Positions 51,767 through 61,015 of a DNA stretch of 64,000 nt are shown here, one piece after another. A program made the translations under genes and the position numbers. The stretch is from the NCBI RefSeq assembly GCF_000520955.1, contig NZ_JACC01000006.1:124001-188000 (forward strand), given 5' to 3'. The notes under the pieces are model-generated. The model saw only the letters and a list, made by a program, of their open reading frames with translations. It did no database searches and was not told the origin of the DNA. Each line of letters opens with the position of its first letter. Position 1 is the stretch's first letter. This DNA is from Aquimarina pacifica (GTDB taxonomy: Bacteria > Bacteroidota > Bacteroidia > Flavobacteriales > Flavobacteriaceae).

Positions 51767-53869
51767 ATGGAAAATCACGAACATCACAATCACGAAGAAA
51801 TGGACCATTCAAAAATGGACCATTCTAAGAAAAAACAAAAAAAAGAAGACCATTCTAAAATGAATCACGGAGGTGGAGACCATTCAGGTCATAATCCGGG
51901 ACACGGTCAAATGGGTCACGACCATCATAAAATGATGATAGCAGACTTTAGAAAACGGTTTTGGGTAACACTTGTGCTTACCATTCCCATATTGTTTTTC
52001 TCGCCAATGATTCAGGAATTTTTTGGTTATGAATTTTTACTTCCAGGAAATCCATATATCCTTTTTGCACTTTCCACTGTTGTATATTTTTATGGTGGTT
52101 GGCCATTTTTAAAAGGGTTTTGGTCTGAAGTCAAAAAAGGTGCACCAGGAATGATGACCTTGATTTCTATGGCAATTTCTGTAGCTTATTTTTATAGTAC
52201 TGCTACCGTTTTTGGCTTAAGAGGTGAAGACTTTTTCTGGGAACTATCAACACTTATAGCCATAATGTTGCTTGGCCATTGGATAGAAATGAAAAGTGTG
52301 CTAGGTGCTTCAAAAGCCTTACAGTTACTGGTAAGTATGATGCCTGCGGAAGCGCACAGGGTAAAAGGTGACACCATAGAGGACATCCCTCTCGAAGATT
52401 TACTGAAGGATGATGTGATATTGGTAAAACCTGGGGAGAAAGTTCCAGCAGATGGAATAATAGTAGACGGTTCCAGTTACCTGAATGAATCTATGCTTAC
52501 AGGCGAATCCAAACCTGTAAAAAAGGATGAAAACGATAAGGTTATTGGTGGTTCGGTAAATGGCAATAGTACCTTAAAAGTAAAGGTTGAACATACTGGA
52601 AAAGATAGCTACCTCAACAAAGTCATCAAGATGGTAGAGGAAGCGCAAAAAACCAAATCCAAGATGCAAAATCTTTCAGATAGGGCTGCAAAATGGCTAA
52701 CCTACATCGCTTTGGCAATTGGTTTTGGTACGTTGGCAGTTTGGTTGATTTTAGGCTTTCCATTTGTTTACGCTTTAGAAAGAATGGTTACCGTTATGGT
52801 AATTGCTTGTCCACACGCATTGGGTCTTGCCATTCCACTTGTGGTTGCTATTTCTACCGCTGTATCTGCCCAAAATGGATTGCTTATCCGAAATAGGACT
52901 GCGTTTGAAGAGTCGAGGAAAATTTCAGCTTTGCTTTTTGATAAAACAGGAACATTAACCAAAGGTGATTTTGGTGTTACTCGAATCGAGTCTGTTAACA
53001 AGGCTTATTCATCAAAAGAAATTTTAAGACTTTCAAGTGCATTGGAACAAAGTTCTGAACACCCAATAGCTGTTGGGATTATCAAAAAAGTAAAAGAAGA
53101 TAATATTACTATCCCTAGCCCAGAAAACTTCAATGCAATTACTGGTAAAGGTGTAGAGGCCATTGTAGAAGGTAAGCAAGTTAAGGTAGTAAGTCCTGGT
53201 TTTTTAAGAGATGAGAAAATTACCATTCCTGAAGATGCATACAGCGATGCAGCGGAAACTGTAGTATTTGTTTTAATTGATGGTGAATTGGCAGGTTATA
53301 TTGCGCTTGCTGACGAAATAAGACCAGAATCTGCTGAAGCCATCAAAATATTCAAAAAAAATAATATTAAAGTCTTAATGGCAACAGGTGACAATGAAAA
53401 AACAGCTAAAGCCGTAAGTGAGAAACTTGGTTTAGATGGTTACTACGCTGAAGTATTACCACACCAAAAAGTAGAAATAGTTGAAGAACTACAAATAAAA
53501 GGAGAGTTTGTAGCTATGACGGGTGATGGTGTAAATGATGCACCAGCCCTTGCAAAAGCTAATGTAGGAATTGCCGTAGGCTCTGGTACTGATGTAGCTG
53601 CTGAAACTGCCGATATTATTCTGGTAAACAGCAATCCACAGGACATTGCCAACTTAATTTTATTTGGAAAGGCTACCTACAATAAAATGATTCAGAATTT
53701 AATATGGGCTACAGGTTATAATGTCGTAGCCATTCCTTTAGCAGCTGGTGTACTATATTCCTCGGGCTTTGTTTTAGGACCTGCGGTAGGTGCGGTATTT
53801 ATGAGTTTAAGTACGATTATAGTAGCCATTAATGCACAATTATTAAAACGAAAACTCGGTAAAAAATAA
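51767..53869 (+). CDS. copB: P1B-type copper ATPase, CopB-type (CPH motif)
   Basis: A 700-residue P-type ATPase. A His/Met/Asp-rich N-terminal metal-binding tail (about 1-55) is followed by membrane helices, the actuator motif LTGESKPV, the ion-site motif CPH at about residue 348 (VIACPHALGLAIP), phosphorylation motif DKTGTLTKG (about 391), HP locus SSEHPIAVG and hinge TGDGVNDAPAL. The CPH signature marks the CopB subgroup, linked to Cu2+/Cu+/Ag+ export, not the CPC CopA group. It ends the stress island and shares its stop with the MFS start (TAATG). Confidence 0.95.
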   Translation: MENHEHHNHEEMDHSKMDHSKKKQKKEDHSKMNHGGGDHSGHNPGHGQMGHDHHKMMIADFRKRFWVTLVLTIPILFFSPMIQEFFGYEFLLPGNPYILFALSTVVYFYGGWPFLKGFWSEVKKGAPGMMTLISMAISVAYFYSTATVFGLRGEDFFWELSTLIAIMLLGHWIEMKSVLGASKALQLLVSMMPAEAHRVKGDTIEDIPLEDLLKDDVILVKPGEKVPADGIIVDGSSYLNESMLTGESKPVKKDENDKVIGGSVNGNSTLKVKVEHTGKDSYLNKVIKMVEEAQKTKSKMQNLSDRAAKWLTYIALAIGFGTLAVWLILGFPFVYALERMVTVMVIACPHALGLAIPLVVAISTAVSAQNGLLIRNRTAFEESRKISALLFDKTGTLTKGDFGVTRIESVNKAYSSKEILRLSSALEQSSEHPIAVGIIKKVKEDNITIPSPENFNAITGKGVEAIVEGKQVKVVSPGFLRDEKITIPEDAYSDAAETVVFVLIDGELAGYIALADEIRPESAEAIKIFKKNNIKVLMATGDNEKTAKAVSEKLGLDGYYAEVLPHQKVEIVEELQIKGEFVAMTGDGVNDAPALAKANVGIAVGSGTDVAAETADIILVNSNPQDIANLILFGKATYNKMIQNLIWATGYNVVAIPLAAGVLYSSGFVLGPAVGAVFMSLSTIIVAINAQLLKRKLGKK

Positions 53870-55092
53870 TGAATAGGAAAGAAAAACTCAACAGGATATC
53901 TTTAATCCTGTTGAGTTTATTTGTAGTAATGTTGGGCTATGGTATTTTATTACCAACCCTTCCCTACTACACCGAAAGATTAGCACTAAAAGACAATCTC
54001 GACACCGACCTTATTAACTTTCACATTGGTCTGCTCACGAGCATTTATCCCTTTTTCCAACTGCTATTCGTAGTGATATGGGGAAAGTTATCTGACAAAT
54101 ATGGTCGTAAACCCATAATCATTATTGGTTTGATTGGATTTGTAATCATGCAATTACTAACAGGTCTTGCTACATCCTTGACCATGCTATATACTGCACG
54201 TATTTTTGGAGGAATATTTACTTCTTCTGTTATCCCAGTTAGCAATGCATATTTAAGTGATATTACATCCGAGAAACGAAGAACTAAAGTTATGGCATGG
54301 TCCGGAGTTGCGATAAGCACTGGTGTTATCTTTGGTCCCGTCATAGGAGGTTTACTATCTCAAACAGATATACATTTAGAATATTCCCTTGGACTACTGC
54401 ATCTAGACCGATTTTCAGTACCATTCCTTTTTGCTTCGCTGTTAGGATTCATAGTTTTACTAATTACATCAAAATGGTTAAAAAATACAGCAAAAGTAAT
54501 TAAGTTTAATACAGAGAAACGAAGCTTACGGTTTTCATTTAGTAAATACTTCATCATTATTTTAATGATTTCTTTTGTCATGCAGTTTGTCGTCACACTA
54601 TTTGAAACTGTGTTTTCCATTTATGGTAAAGACGAATTGGCATTTAATAGTAACCAAGTTGGTATCGGCTTCATGATTTGTGGTTCAGTAATGGCAATTT
54701 TACAGCCTGTCTTTGCCAGTTATGGGGAAAAGGTCTTAGCTGCTAAAAAGCAAATCGTTTTAGGATTACTCATTTCAGGAATTTCATTAATTGCCTTTCC
54801 TTTTTTCAAAAACGAGTTTTTAGTGTACGGATTAATTGTTGTCTTCGCAGCAGGTGGTGCGATGGTAACACCAAACCTACTTTCAGCGGTCTCATTAATA
54901 TCCCAAGAGAATACTGGTAGAAATATTTCCATACAAAGTTCTACCAATAGTATTGGCCAGATTTTGGGTCCAATTATAGGAACCTGGTTAGTTGCTGCTG
55001 GTTTTTATTATCCTTTTATTATTGCTGGGTCGGTTATTTTAATCTCAATAGGATTTGTTTTACCCTCAATGAAATTGAAAGATGAAATGTGA
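53869..55092 (+). CDS. Major facilitator superfamily transporter, TetA/drug-proton type
   Basis: A 407-residue 12-helix transporter with motif A (GKLSDKYGRKPIIIIGLIGF), a motif C-like helix (AWSGVAISTGVIFGPVIGGL), and the second-half motif ENTGRNISIQSSTNSIGQIL. It exports a drug or metabolite with proton exchange; the substrate is unknown. Its start overlaps the copper ATPase stop by 1 bp, and a strong hairpin covers codons 6-17. Confidence 0.9.
   Translation: MNRKEKLNRISLILLSLFVVMLGYGILLPTLPYYTERLALKDNLDTDLINFHIGLLTSIYPFFQLLFVVIWGKLSDKYGRKPIIIIGLIGFVIMQLLTGLATSLTMLYTARIFGGIFTSSVIPVSNAYLSDITSEKRRTKVMAWSGVAISTGVIFGPVIGGLLSQTDIHLEYSLGLLHLDRFSVPFLFASLLGFIVLLITSKWLKNTAKVIKFNTEKRSLRFSFSKYFIIILMISFVMQFVVTLFETVFSIYGKDELAFNSNQVGIGFMICGSVMAILQPVFASYGEKVLAAKKQIVLGLLISGISLIAFPFFKNEFLVYGLIVVFAAGGAMVTPNLLSAVSLISQENTGRNISIQSSTNSIGQILGPIIGTWLVAAGFYYPFIIAGSVILISIGFVLPSMKLKDEM
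53884..53918 (+). terminator. Perfect 14-bp hairpin inside the start of the MFS gene
   Basis: AAACTCAACAGGAT pairs exactly with ATCCTGTTGAGTTT across a 7-nt loop, followed by a short T-rich run (ATTTG). It lies within codons 6-17 of the MFS frame, right after the copper ATPase stop. It has the form of an intrinsic terminator or attenuator, so it could end the ATPase transcript or damp MFS expression. Confidence 0.55.
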
Positions 55093-55148
55093 TACATACC
55101 TTAACGTGAAATATAAATTTCAAAAAAATAAATCATAATAAACATTTG

Positions 55149-56339
55149 ATGATTCATAAATCAACAACTGAAGAACAAAAAAAACAATTACACGATAGTA
55201 AAAGTGATAATGCGTATATTCAATTGCTGCATTCTGGCGAAGCGTATTTTATCCGACTAAAAAATATAATCCGAGATGCACAAAAAGAAATACATCTGCA
55301 AACCTATATTTATGAGAACGACGAAACGGGAAATGATATAGCCACCTGCCTCAAAGAAGCTGCTCAACGAGATGTAAAAGTTTATGTTTTACTGGATGCA
55401 TATGGAAGTGTGGCTCTTCCTGATAGTTTTATACAGAATTTGATTCAGCACGGTGTTTTAATTCGTTTCTTTTCCCCTTTGTTTTCCGTGAATAATTTTT
55501 ATCTAGGTAGGCGTATGCACCATAAAGTACTAGTTGCTGATGGAAAAATGGCACTGATAGGTGGTATCAATATTGCTAATAAGTACCATGGAACTTTGAA
55601 ATCTGAACCTTGGCTTGATTATGCCGTACAACTAGATTGCCCTGCAGCCGAGGATTTGCAGAAACTGTGCAGAGATTATTTTTTTAGAAAAGGAAGCTCA
55701 AAAAAAATAAAGCCAGTCTTACATTCGGCCGGTAAAGCACTTGTTGGAATTACACAAAACGACTGGTTAAAAAGTAAAACAGAAGTATGTGACGCATATA
55801 CAAATGCAATATTTAGGGCAAAAAAAGAAATAGTCATATTGGGTTCATATTTTTTACCTGGAAGAAAGATGTCTAAGGCATTGAAAAAAGCTAGTGAAAG
55901 AGGTGTGAAAATAACGGTAATTTTGGCGGGTATAAGTGATGTTCCATTGGTGCGTAGGGCGACCGAACATTTATATGCAAACTTTCTACATAATCAAATT
56001 CAAATATATGAATGGGAAAAGTCTGTACTACACGGCAAAGCTGCTCTTGTAGATAATCAGTGGTCAACAATAGGTTCTTTTAATCTAAACAGCCTTAGCT
56101 GCTATGGTAGTATAGAAATGAACGTGGAAATATATTCGTCTGCTTTTGCCGAAACATTACGTTCGGATTTTAACCGGGTTATAAGTGAGTGTAGGGAAGT
56201 CACCAAGACTAACTTTAAACAAAAAACGACTATCCTTAATAAGCTTGCAGATTGGTTATCTTATCACATGATAACATTTACGATGCATCTTTTGACCTTT
56301 TTGCCACACTTAAGGGCTTTGAAAAAATTTAGATTATGA
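55149..56339 (+). CDS. Cardiolipin-synthase-like phospholipase D protein
   Basis: 396 residues from the ATG at 55149 (a TTG just before it is unlikely). Two HKD sites are present: MHHKVLVADGKMALIGGINI at about 124 and LHGKAALVDNQWSTIGSFNL at about 295. This is the two-site layout of the PLD-type cardiolipin synthases. The hydrophobic N-terminal helices of ClsA are absent; a C-terminal hydrophobic segment (MITFTMHLLTFLPHL) may attach it to the membrane. Membrane lipid remodelling under stress is inferred. Confidence 0.88.
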   Translation: MIHKSTTEEQKKQLHDSKSDNAYIQLLHSGEAYFIRLKNIIRDAQKEIHLQTYIYENDETGNDIATCLKEAAQRDVKVYVLLDAYGSVALPDSFIQNLIQHGVLIRFFSPLFSVNNFYLGRRMHHKVLVADGKMALIGGINIANKYHGTLKSEPWLDYAVQLDCPAAEDLQKLCRDYFFRKGSSKKIKPVLHSAGKALVGITQNDWLKSKTEVCDAYTNAIFRAKKEIVILGSYFLPGRKMSKALKKASERGVKITVILAGISDVPLVRRATEHLYANFLHNQIQIYEWEKSVLHGKAALVDNQWSTIGSFNLNSLSCYGSIEMNVEIYSSAFAETLRSDFNRVISECREVTKTNFKQKTTILNKLADWLSYHMITFTMHLLTFLPHLRALKKFRL

Positions 56340-56370
56340 TAGATTATCAATAAGATTTAAATAGCATAAT

Positions 56371-56397
56371 AAATATAAAATTGTCTATTTTATATTT
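56371..56397 (+). terminator. Perfect A/T hairpin after the PLD gene
   Basis: An 11-bp perfect stem (AAATATAAAAT / ATTTTATATTT) with a 5-nt loop follows the last gene of the plus-strand run by 31 bp. It is purely A/T in the stem, so stability is modest. It probably marks the end of the long transcript series. Confidence 0.45.
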
Positions 56398-56527
56398 AAA
56401 AATTCAATTACGGAGTGTCATTCGATGTGTAACCATGAAGTTAAATTTATAAACTAATAATCAAAAACTTCTGCTAACTTTATGGAGGGAAAATTCTAAC
56501 TTTTGGAAATGCTTAAAAACCTTTTTA

Positions 56528-57013
56528 ATGATTAAAATATTAACTACAGGTGGAACTATTGAAGGGTTAGATTATGTAGGTGATAAGGGAATCAAAAAAA
56601 CGAATATATCTATAGGGGATTTTCTCGATAGGGCAAATGTAGATTTTGAATACGATATTGAGAGTATATTTAAAAAATATAGTCGGGCTATAGATGAAAA
56701 TGACCTTAAACTACTAGTAAGTAAAGTTAGGGAAGCCAATGCGAAGAAAATATTAATAACACACGGGACTTTCACAATGTAAAACACCGCAAAATATATA
56801 GGAAAACTCAACCTTGGTAAAACCATTATTTTAGTTGGGTCATTTATTTTAGGGTCTTCTGAAAATACAGACGCCCCATTTAATTTAGGGTATGCAATCA
56901 GCTCATTGCAATTTCTAAAACCGGATGTTTATATTGCTATGAACGGACAAGTATTTCACTGGAACAATGTTTCCAAAAATTTTGAAACTAACAAATTTGA
57001 GCGTAATGAATAG
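56528..57013 (+). pseudogene. Short-form asparaginase-like protein with one in-frame stop
   Basis: The frame opens MIKILTTGGTIEGLDYVGDK, the type II/short asparaginase start, and runs to TAA at 56780-56782. Beyond the TAA the same frame continues with homologous-looking sequence (NTAKYIGKLNLGKTIILVG, ENTDAPFNLGYAISSLQFLK, VYIAMNGQVFHWNNV) to a TAG at 57011-57013. The full 161-codon length suggests a whole gene with a single nonsense change. The family's HGTDTM catalytic segment reads HGTFTM here, so the Thr-Asp dyad is also lost. A functional product is unlikely. A broken LuxR regulator follows after 11 bp. Confidence 0.8.
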
Positions 57014-57024
57014 TTATATATTAA

Positions 57025-57959
57025 ATGTTTGGAACATCAATACATTGGACAACGTTTTTCTATCTATTAATAGATACATTCATTGTATTGTTTACGCTTT
57101 ACTTTTCAAGAAAGAGAACACGCAGTAGTCTTAAACATTTTCTATTTCTTGGATTGTTATTTGTTACTTACAATGCCTCTGGTGGATTCCTTCCAACTGA
57201 TAATTTCCCTGGGCCTTTAATACTTCAATACATTATAACTTACGGCGTAGCTATAACATTATGCGTTTTTACTGTCTATTACCTTTATAAAGAATATGAT
57301 ATCGTTGTTTTGAAATTTAATTCGTCCATACGTAATCTAGCTATATTTACAATAGCCAGCTACATCATTTTATTTTTAGTTCCTTAATTTATTAAAAAAT
57401 CTTTGGAATCAGCTAGATTATTATTCACTGTACCAATATCGATGGCTGCCATTGTTTTTCTCTTCATATTTTATCGACGAATTTCCAATCCAACCAATCC
57501 AAACGCTTTTATATTAAGACTAAGTAAATTGTCAACCATAAGTGTAACAAGCATAGCATTACTACCTATTTGTACCGTAATTGGTGATTATCAATGGATT
57601 ACTTTTACTGTAATGAATATGGCATTTTTTGCCATAACTGTAATAGAAACAGATAGATATTTATTTTTTCAGAAAACAATACTAGAATTTTTGAGGTATT
57701 CGCTCTGAAGAAAAAGCAAAGAGGCGAATCTATAGAACATAAAATTATTTATGAGGATTTATCCCGACGAGAGATTGAGATTTCCTTGTCAATTCTCAGT
57801 AATTTGAGTTATAAGAATATTGCCAAAGACTTGTTTATTGCTGAAAACACCGTGTCTAAACACGCTTCTAATATCTTTAAAAAAACAGGGGTAAAAAATA
57901 GGCTAGAATTTTTACAGCGATTTAGAAAAAAAGCCGATAGAAAAGGACATAGTCTCTAA
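57025..57959 (+). pseudogene. 7TM-LuxR regulator broken by a stop and a frameshift
   Basis: Three pieces read as one ancestral gene. The first (57025-57387) encodes four or five helices and ends at an in-frame TAA; the same frame then continues (FIKKSLESARLLFTVPISMA) through further helices to TGA at 57706-57708. The LuxR helix-turn-helix (LSRREIEISLSILSNLSYKN, IAENTVSKHASNIFKKTG) is in a different frame from about 57690 to the TAA ending at 57959. This 7TM plus LuxR layout is common in Flavobacteria. One stop and one frameshift make a working protein very unlikely unless they are sequencing errors. Confidence 0.82.
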
Positions 57960-58441
57960 AGCGTCATCTATACTAGATTACAGTATTTTCCGCATAAATA
58001 TACGGGGTATTACGTAATTAAATACGGTGTGTTTTCTTTGTATTATTACTTTGTAAAATTATCTTCCCAAAAGTTCCCTAAAATGCAGTAATGAGCCACA
58101 AATTTTATGAAGTGAGGCAATGATTATCAACATTTTGCAGAACTATAAAAACATTAATTCAACCTTATCAGCTAAATCCCATTCTTATGATTTCCAACAT
58201 TAAAGTACCTGCTTATGAATTAACAATTATTATCAAAGGATCTGCTGAAGGAATTGGATAAAATAAAAAATCATACTATTCAAGATGAAATAAAATTCTT
58301 TAAAGAGACCAGTTATAACAAATAATCCATACAGTTTATAAAGTAATGGCAATTACAGAAAATCATGGATTTTAGCACTTTCCATTATTTTTTTGCTTGT
58401 CATGATCAAAATTTCAAAAGATTAGTCAGCGATCAAAGCAT
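57960..58441. other. 482-bp stretch without an intact gene; possible degraded reading frame
   Basis: No intact gene is seen. A short frame from the ATG at 58187 (MISNIKVPAYELTIII) ends after 24 codons; a shifted frame downstream (SKDLLKELDKIKNHTIQDEI, to TAA at 58323-58325) looks like the rest of a small helical protein. Together they may be a frameshifted remnant of a DNA-binding or accessory protein, but support is weak. Near 58000 is a partial repeat (ATACGGGGT / ATACGGTGT). The stretch separates the two broken genes from the phage-like repressor module. Confidence 0.35.
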
Positions 58442-59284
58442 TTAATATGGTGTTTCAAAATCATCATCGCAGTTAATTTTTATATCATATTCTTCTTTGC
58501 TAATGTGTCCTTTCACTTCCCATAATTGTTCAATAGTAAGATTTCCGTTCAAATCAAATTGTCGTTTATCAAGCTGCACAAGTCCTATAGAACCTCTGTA
58601 CCATCGAATTTGTCCAATAAGAATATCCTTTCCATTGATAGGGTCATTAATAATGACTACATATAAGTTTTCTTTTCTAACTAAATCATAATGTTCTATC
58701 AAAGTATCAGTATATACAAAATCACCTTGATTCATACCTAAATGATCTAAATCTTCTCCAGATACTTCGAAACAAAAACCACTTTGAATCTCATCAATAG
58801 TAATTCTATGTAAAAATTGATCTAAATACAATTCATCAAAGTAATTGTCTATGTAACTTTCAAAATCTATCTTTGAAACCACAGTTGTGTTGCCACTTTT
58901 ATCCTTTTGATGTTCATTACGTTGTTCTACCAGATAATCTCTAATGACTGCTCTAGCCTTTGTTTTTTCAAGCTCTTCCTTTAATTTTAAATTTTCCACT
59001 TTTATATTGGCATAGTCTCCCAACAACAGCCGGAACCTTTCCTCTGCAGAGATAGGTCTTGGGAAAAAGTCCTTTGGCAATTCTAAATAAGCTATTATTT
59101 TTTTTTGATGAGACAGTTTTATCACTTCTTGGCTATATAAAATGTAAACTCCTTGTCTTGTCAAATTTAATTCCTCAGCTAATTTATTTATACCTCCTTT
59201 TTTATTGATGCTATTCTTTTTTACGTATGCTTTTAGCAGCTTTCCGTGATGATTTGAGTATATCTGATATAATAATTCTTCCAT
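58442..59284 (-). CDS. Phage-like repressor with S24-type C-terminal domain
   Basis: A 280-residue protein. The N-terminal helix-turn-helix (about 25-75: GGINKLAEELNLTRQGVYIL) is followed by a coiled segment (NIKVENLKLKEELEKTKARA), then a C-terminal S24/LexA-like fold (FCFEVSGEDLDHLGMNQGDF, NLYVVIINDPINGKDILIGQ). The catalytic Ser/Lys pair for self-cleavage is not obvious. It is transcribed away from the small DNA-binding gene, as in a phage cI/cro arrangement, with palindromes between them. Confidence 0.8.
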   Translation of the reverse strand: MEELLYQIYSNHHGKLLKAYVKKNSINKKGGINKLAEELNLTRQGVYILYSQEVIKLSHQKKIIAYLELPKDFFPRPISAEERFRLLLGDYANIKVENLKLKEELEKTKARAVIRDYLVEQRNEHQKDKSGNTTVVSKIDFESYIDNYFDELYLDQFLHRITIDEIQSGFCFEVSGEDLDHLGMNQGDFVYTDTLIEHYDLVRKENLYVVIINDPINGKDILIGQIRWYRGSIGLVQLDKRQFDLNGNLTIEQLWEVKGHISKEEYDIKINCDDDFETPY

Positions 59285-59302
59285 AATATAAATCTACTAT
59301 TG

Positions 59303-59379
59303 GACAAATTTGTCTCAACAAAGTTACAAAATGTAAATAAAAATACTTTACATTTGTTGAAGAAATTTTCTTGCAAGAA
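59303..59379. promoter_or_regulatory. Palindromes between the repressor and the Cro-like gene
   Basis: A perfect 12-bp palindrome GACAAATTTGTC (59303-59314) lies 18 bp before the repressor start. It is followed by TTACA-AAA-TGTAA (59324-59336), a related TTTACATTTGT (59347-59357) and a perfect TTCTTGCAAGAA (59368-59379). A partial second copy, GACAAATTTTTGT, begins at 59400. The sites have the spacing of repressor operators controlling divergent promoters. Confidence 0.5.
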
Positions 59380-59534
59380 GAAAAATATGTTCTTAAAAAG
59401 ACAAATTTTTGTTTGGAATACAGGTTTTATAATCAAATTGGGGATGGTTTTATAACAGAATTTCTGAATCCCTGTATTTTCTATAAATTATTTGTCAATA
59501 TAATTGGTTTACATAAATATAAAAATTAAAACTT

Positions 59535-59816
59535 ATGAAAGACTATAAGTATTGTATTAAGGAAAAATTGGCAGAGCTACCTGTAGCAAAATACAGGGCT
59601 ACTAAAGAAAAGATCATCATGGGGTTAAAAAAAACAGCAAGGACTTTTAATCGCTATTGTAATTTACTGGCAGATGACCACGCAGATATCCCTGCTCAGG
59701 ATCTAGATATGATTGCATCTCATTTGGAATGTACTGCGGATGAACTGAAAAACTATAAAGTAAACAAATCTACAGTTATGTATAAAATTAAGCGGAGATC
59801 GAGAAAAGTGGTATAA
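59535..59816 (+). CDS. Small DNA-binding (Cro-like) protein
   Basis: A 93-residue basic protein with a helix-turn-helix-like central part (ATKEKIIMGLKKTARTFNRY, DIPAQDLDMIASHLECTADE) and a basic C-terminus (YKIKRRSRKVV). It is divergent from the phage-like repressor and probably acts as its opposing regulator or activates the primase genes downstream. Confidence 0.65.
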   Translation: MKDYKYCIKEKLAELPVAKYRATKEKIIMGLKKTARTFNRYCNLLADDHADIPAQDLDMIASHLECTADELKNYKVNKSTVMYKIKRRSRKVV

Positions 59817-59839
59817 TCTTTATACACTTCTATTTTTTG

Positions 59840-59854
59840 ACATACAGCGTATGT
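59840..59854. promoter_or_regulatory. Inverted repeat upstream of the primase genes
   Basis: ACATAC-AGC-GTATGT, a 6-bp-arm palindrome, lies 23 bp after the Cro-like stop in the 248-bp gap before the BT4734-type gene. It could be an operator or a short transcript-ending stem. Confidence 0.35.
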
Positions 59855-60064
59855 ATGCCTACCTATTGCGCTGTTATTGATCTACTATGCATACTACCAT
59901 TTCTATTAAAGAAATTCTAGTAGTATTTCACATCACCATCACTATTAACTTACTAAAGCACTCTAATAGAGCGTATTCCTATTTCTTGTTAAACAAGTGC
60001 CGGGTATGTATTGTCTTTTTTGAATGTATTTTAAAAAGAGCTAAGATCACTTAAAAGGTTACTT

Positions 60065-61015
60065 ATGATTACCAAACAACATATTTTAAAGAAAACCCAT
60101 TACGGGCTAAAGATATTTGCCTATATCTTACAACAATATTATCCAAAAGAAACAGTACTTCGAGTAAGTGGAAACAAATGCAAACCAACCTACAATCCTT
60201 TTGCTGTTCATCATAGAAAAAGCTTACAAATAACAGTAATAAATAATACTGCTGTTTATCAGGGTTTGGAAAACAAAGATTTCAACGGCGATGTATTTGA
60301 TTTTGCACAGCTATATTTTAAAGAAGACACTGAAACAGAACTGTTAATTAAGATCAATGACATTATGCACTTGAATTTAGAAACAAAACGATCCACCTAT
60401 GAACTTAGACAAGAAGATATTCAGAATTTTCTGGATGGTATACCAGATACCGAATGGGAACCACGGTTTAGTTATTTTTCTAAAAACCTGTATAATCTTG
60501 CTCCCACAAAAACTATTGGTTTATTAGAGGTCTACCAGATGCTTACGAACACCTCCCGTAAGCATCATACTGCACATTTACGCAAACTCTCTTCAGAAAA
60601 AGAACAAAAAGACTACAAGAAAAAACATTTTGACTATGTAACTTTTTCTGGAGTGTTTACAAAACGAAACAACAATTGCCTTCGTACACATTCTAAACTG
60701 TTAACGATCGATATTGATGGAATCCCAAACAAACAGGAATTAACAGATATTAGAAAGACGCTACTAAAAGACCCTTGTCTTCCTTCTCAACTGTTATTTA
60801 TATCCCCCAGGGGAAATGGTCTGAAATGGATTATTAAAATCTCATTGGATGAATTTTCACATACTGAATACTTTCGGTCAGTAATAAACTATCTAAAGGA
60901 AACCTATAACATCCAGGTGGATGCATCCGGAAGTGACATAAGCAGGGGATGTCTTTTACCATATGACCCTGATCCTTATATCCATCCAAAATACAAAGCT
61001 GATGCCAAAATTTGA
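60065..61015 (+). CDS. BT4734/BF3469-type (VirE-N) primase-like protein
   Basis: A 316-residue protein. An N-terminal region has a zinc-finger-primase-like look (SGNKCKPTYNPFAVHHRKSL, NGDVFDFAQLYF). It is followed by the BT4734/VirE-N domain (YVTFSGVFTKRNNNCLRTHS, LLTIDIDGIPNKQELTDIRK, LLFISPRGNGLKWIIKIS, VDASGSDISRGCLLPYDPDP). Such proteins are found on Bacteroidota mobile elements and are thought to start DNA synthesis. The gene overlaps the DUF3987 gene by 14 bp. Confidence 0.82.
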   Translation: MITKQHILKKTHYGLKIFAYILQQYYPKETVLRVSGNKCKPTYNPFAVHHRKSLQITVINNTAVYQGLENKDFNGDVFDFAQLYFKEDTETELLIKINDIMHLNLETKRSTYELRQEDIQNFLDGIPDTEWEPRFSYFSKNLYNLAPTKTIGLLEVYQMLTNTSRKHHTAHLRKLSSEKEQKDYKKKHFDYVTFSGVFTKRNNNCLRTHSKLLTIDIDGIPNKQELTDIRKTLLKDPCLPSQLLFISPRGNGLKWIIKISLDEFSHTEYFRSVINYLKETYNIQVDASGSDISRGCLLPYDPDPYIHPKYKADAKI

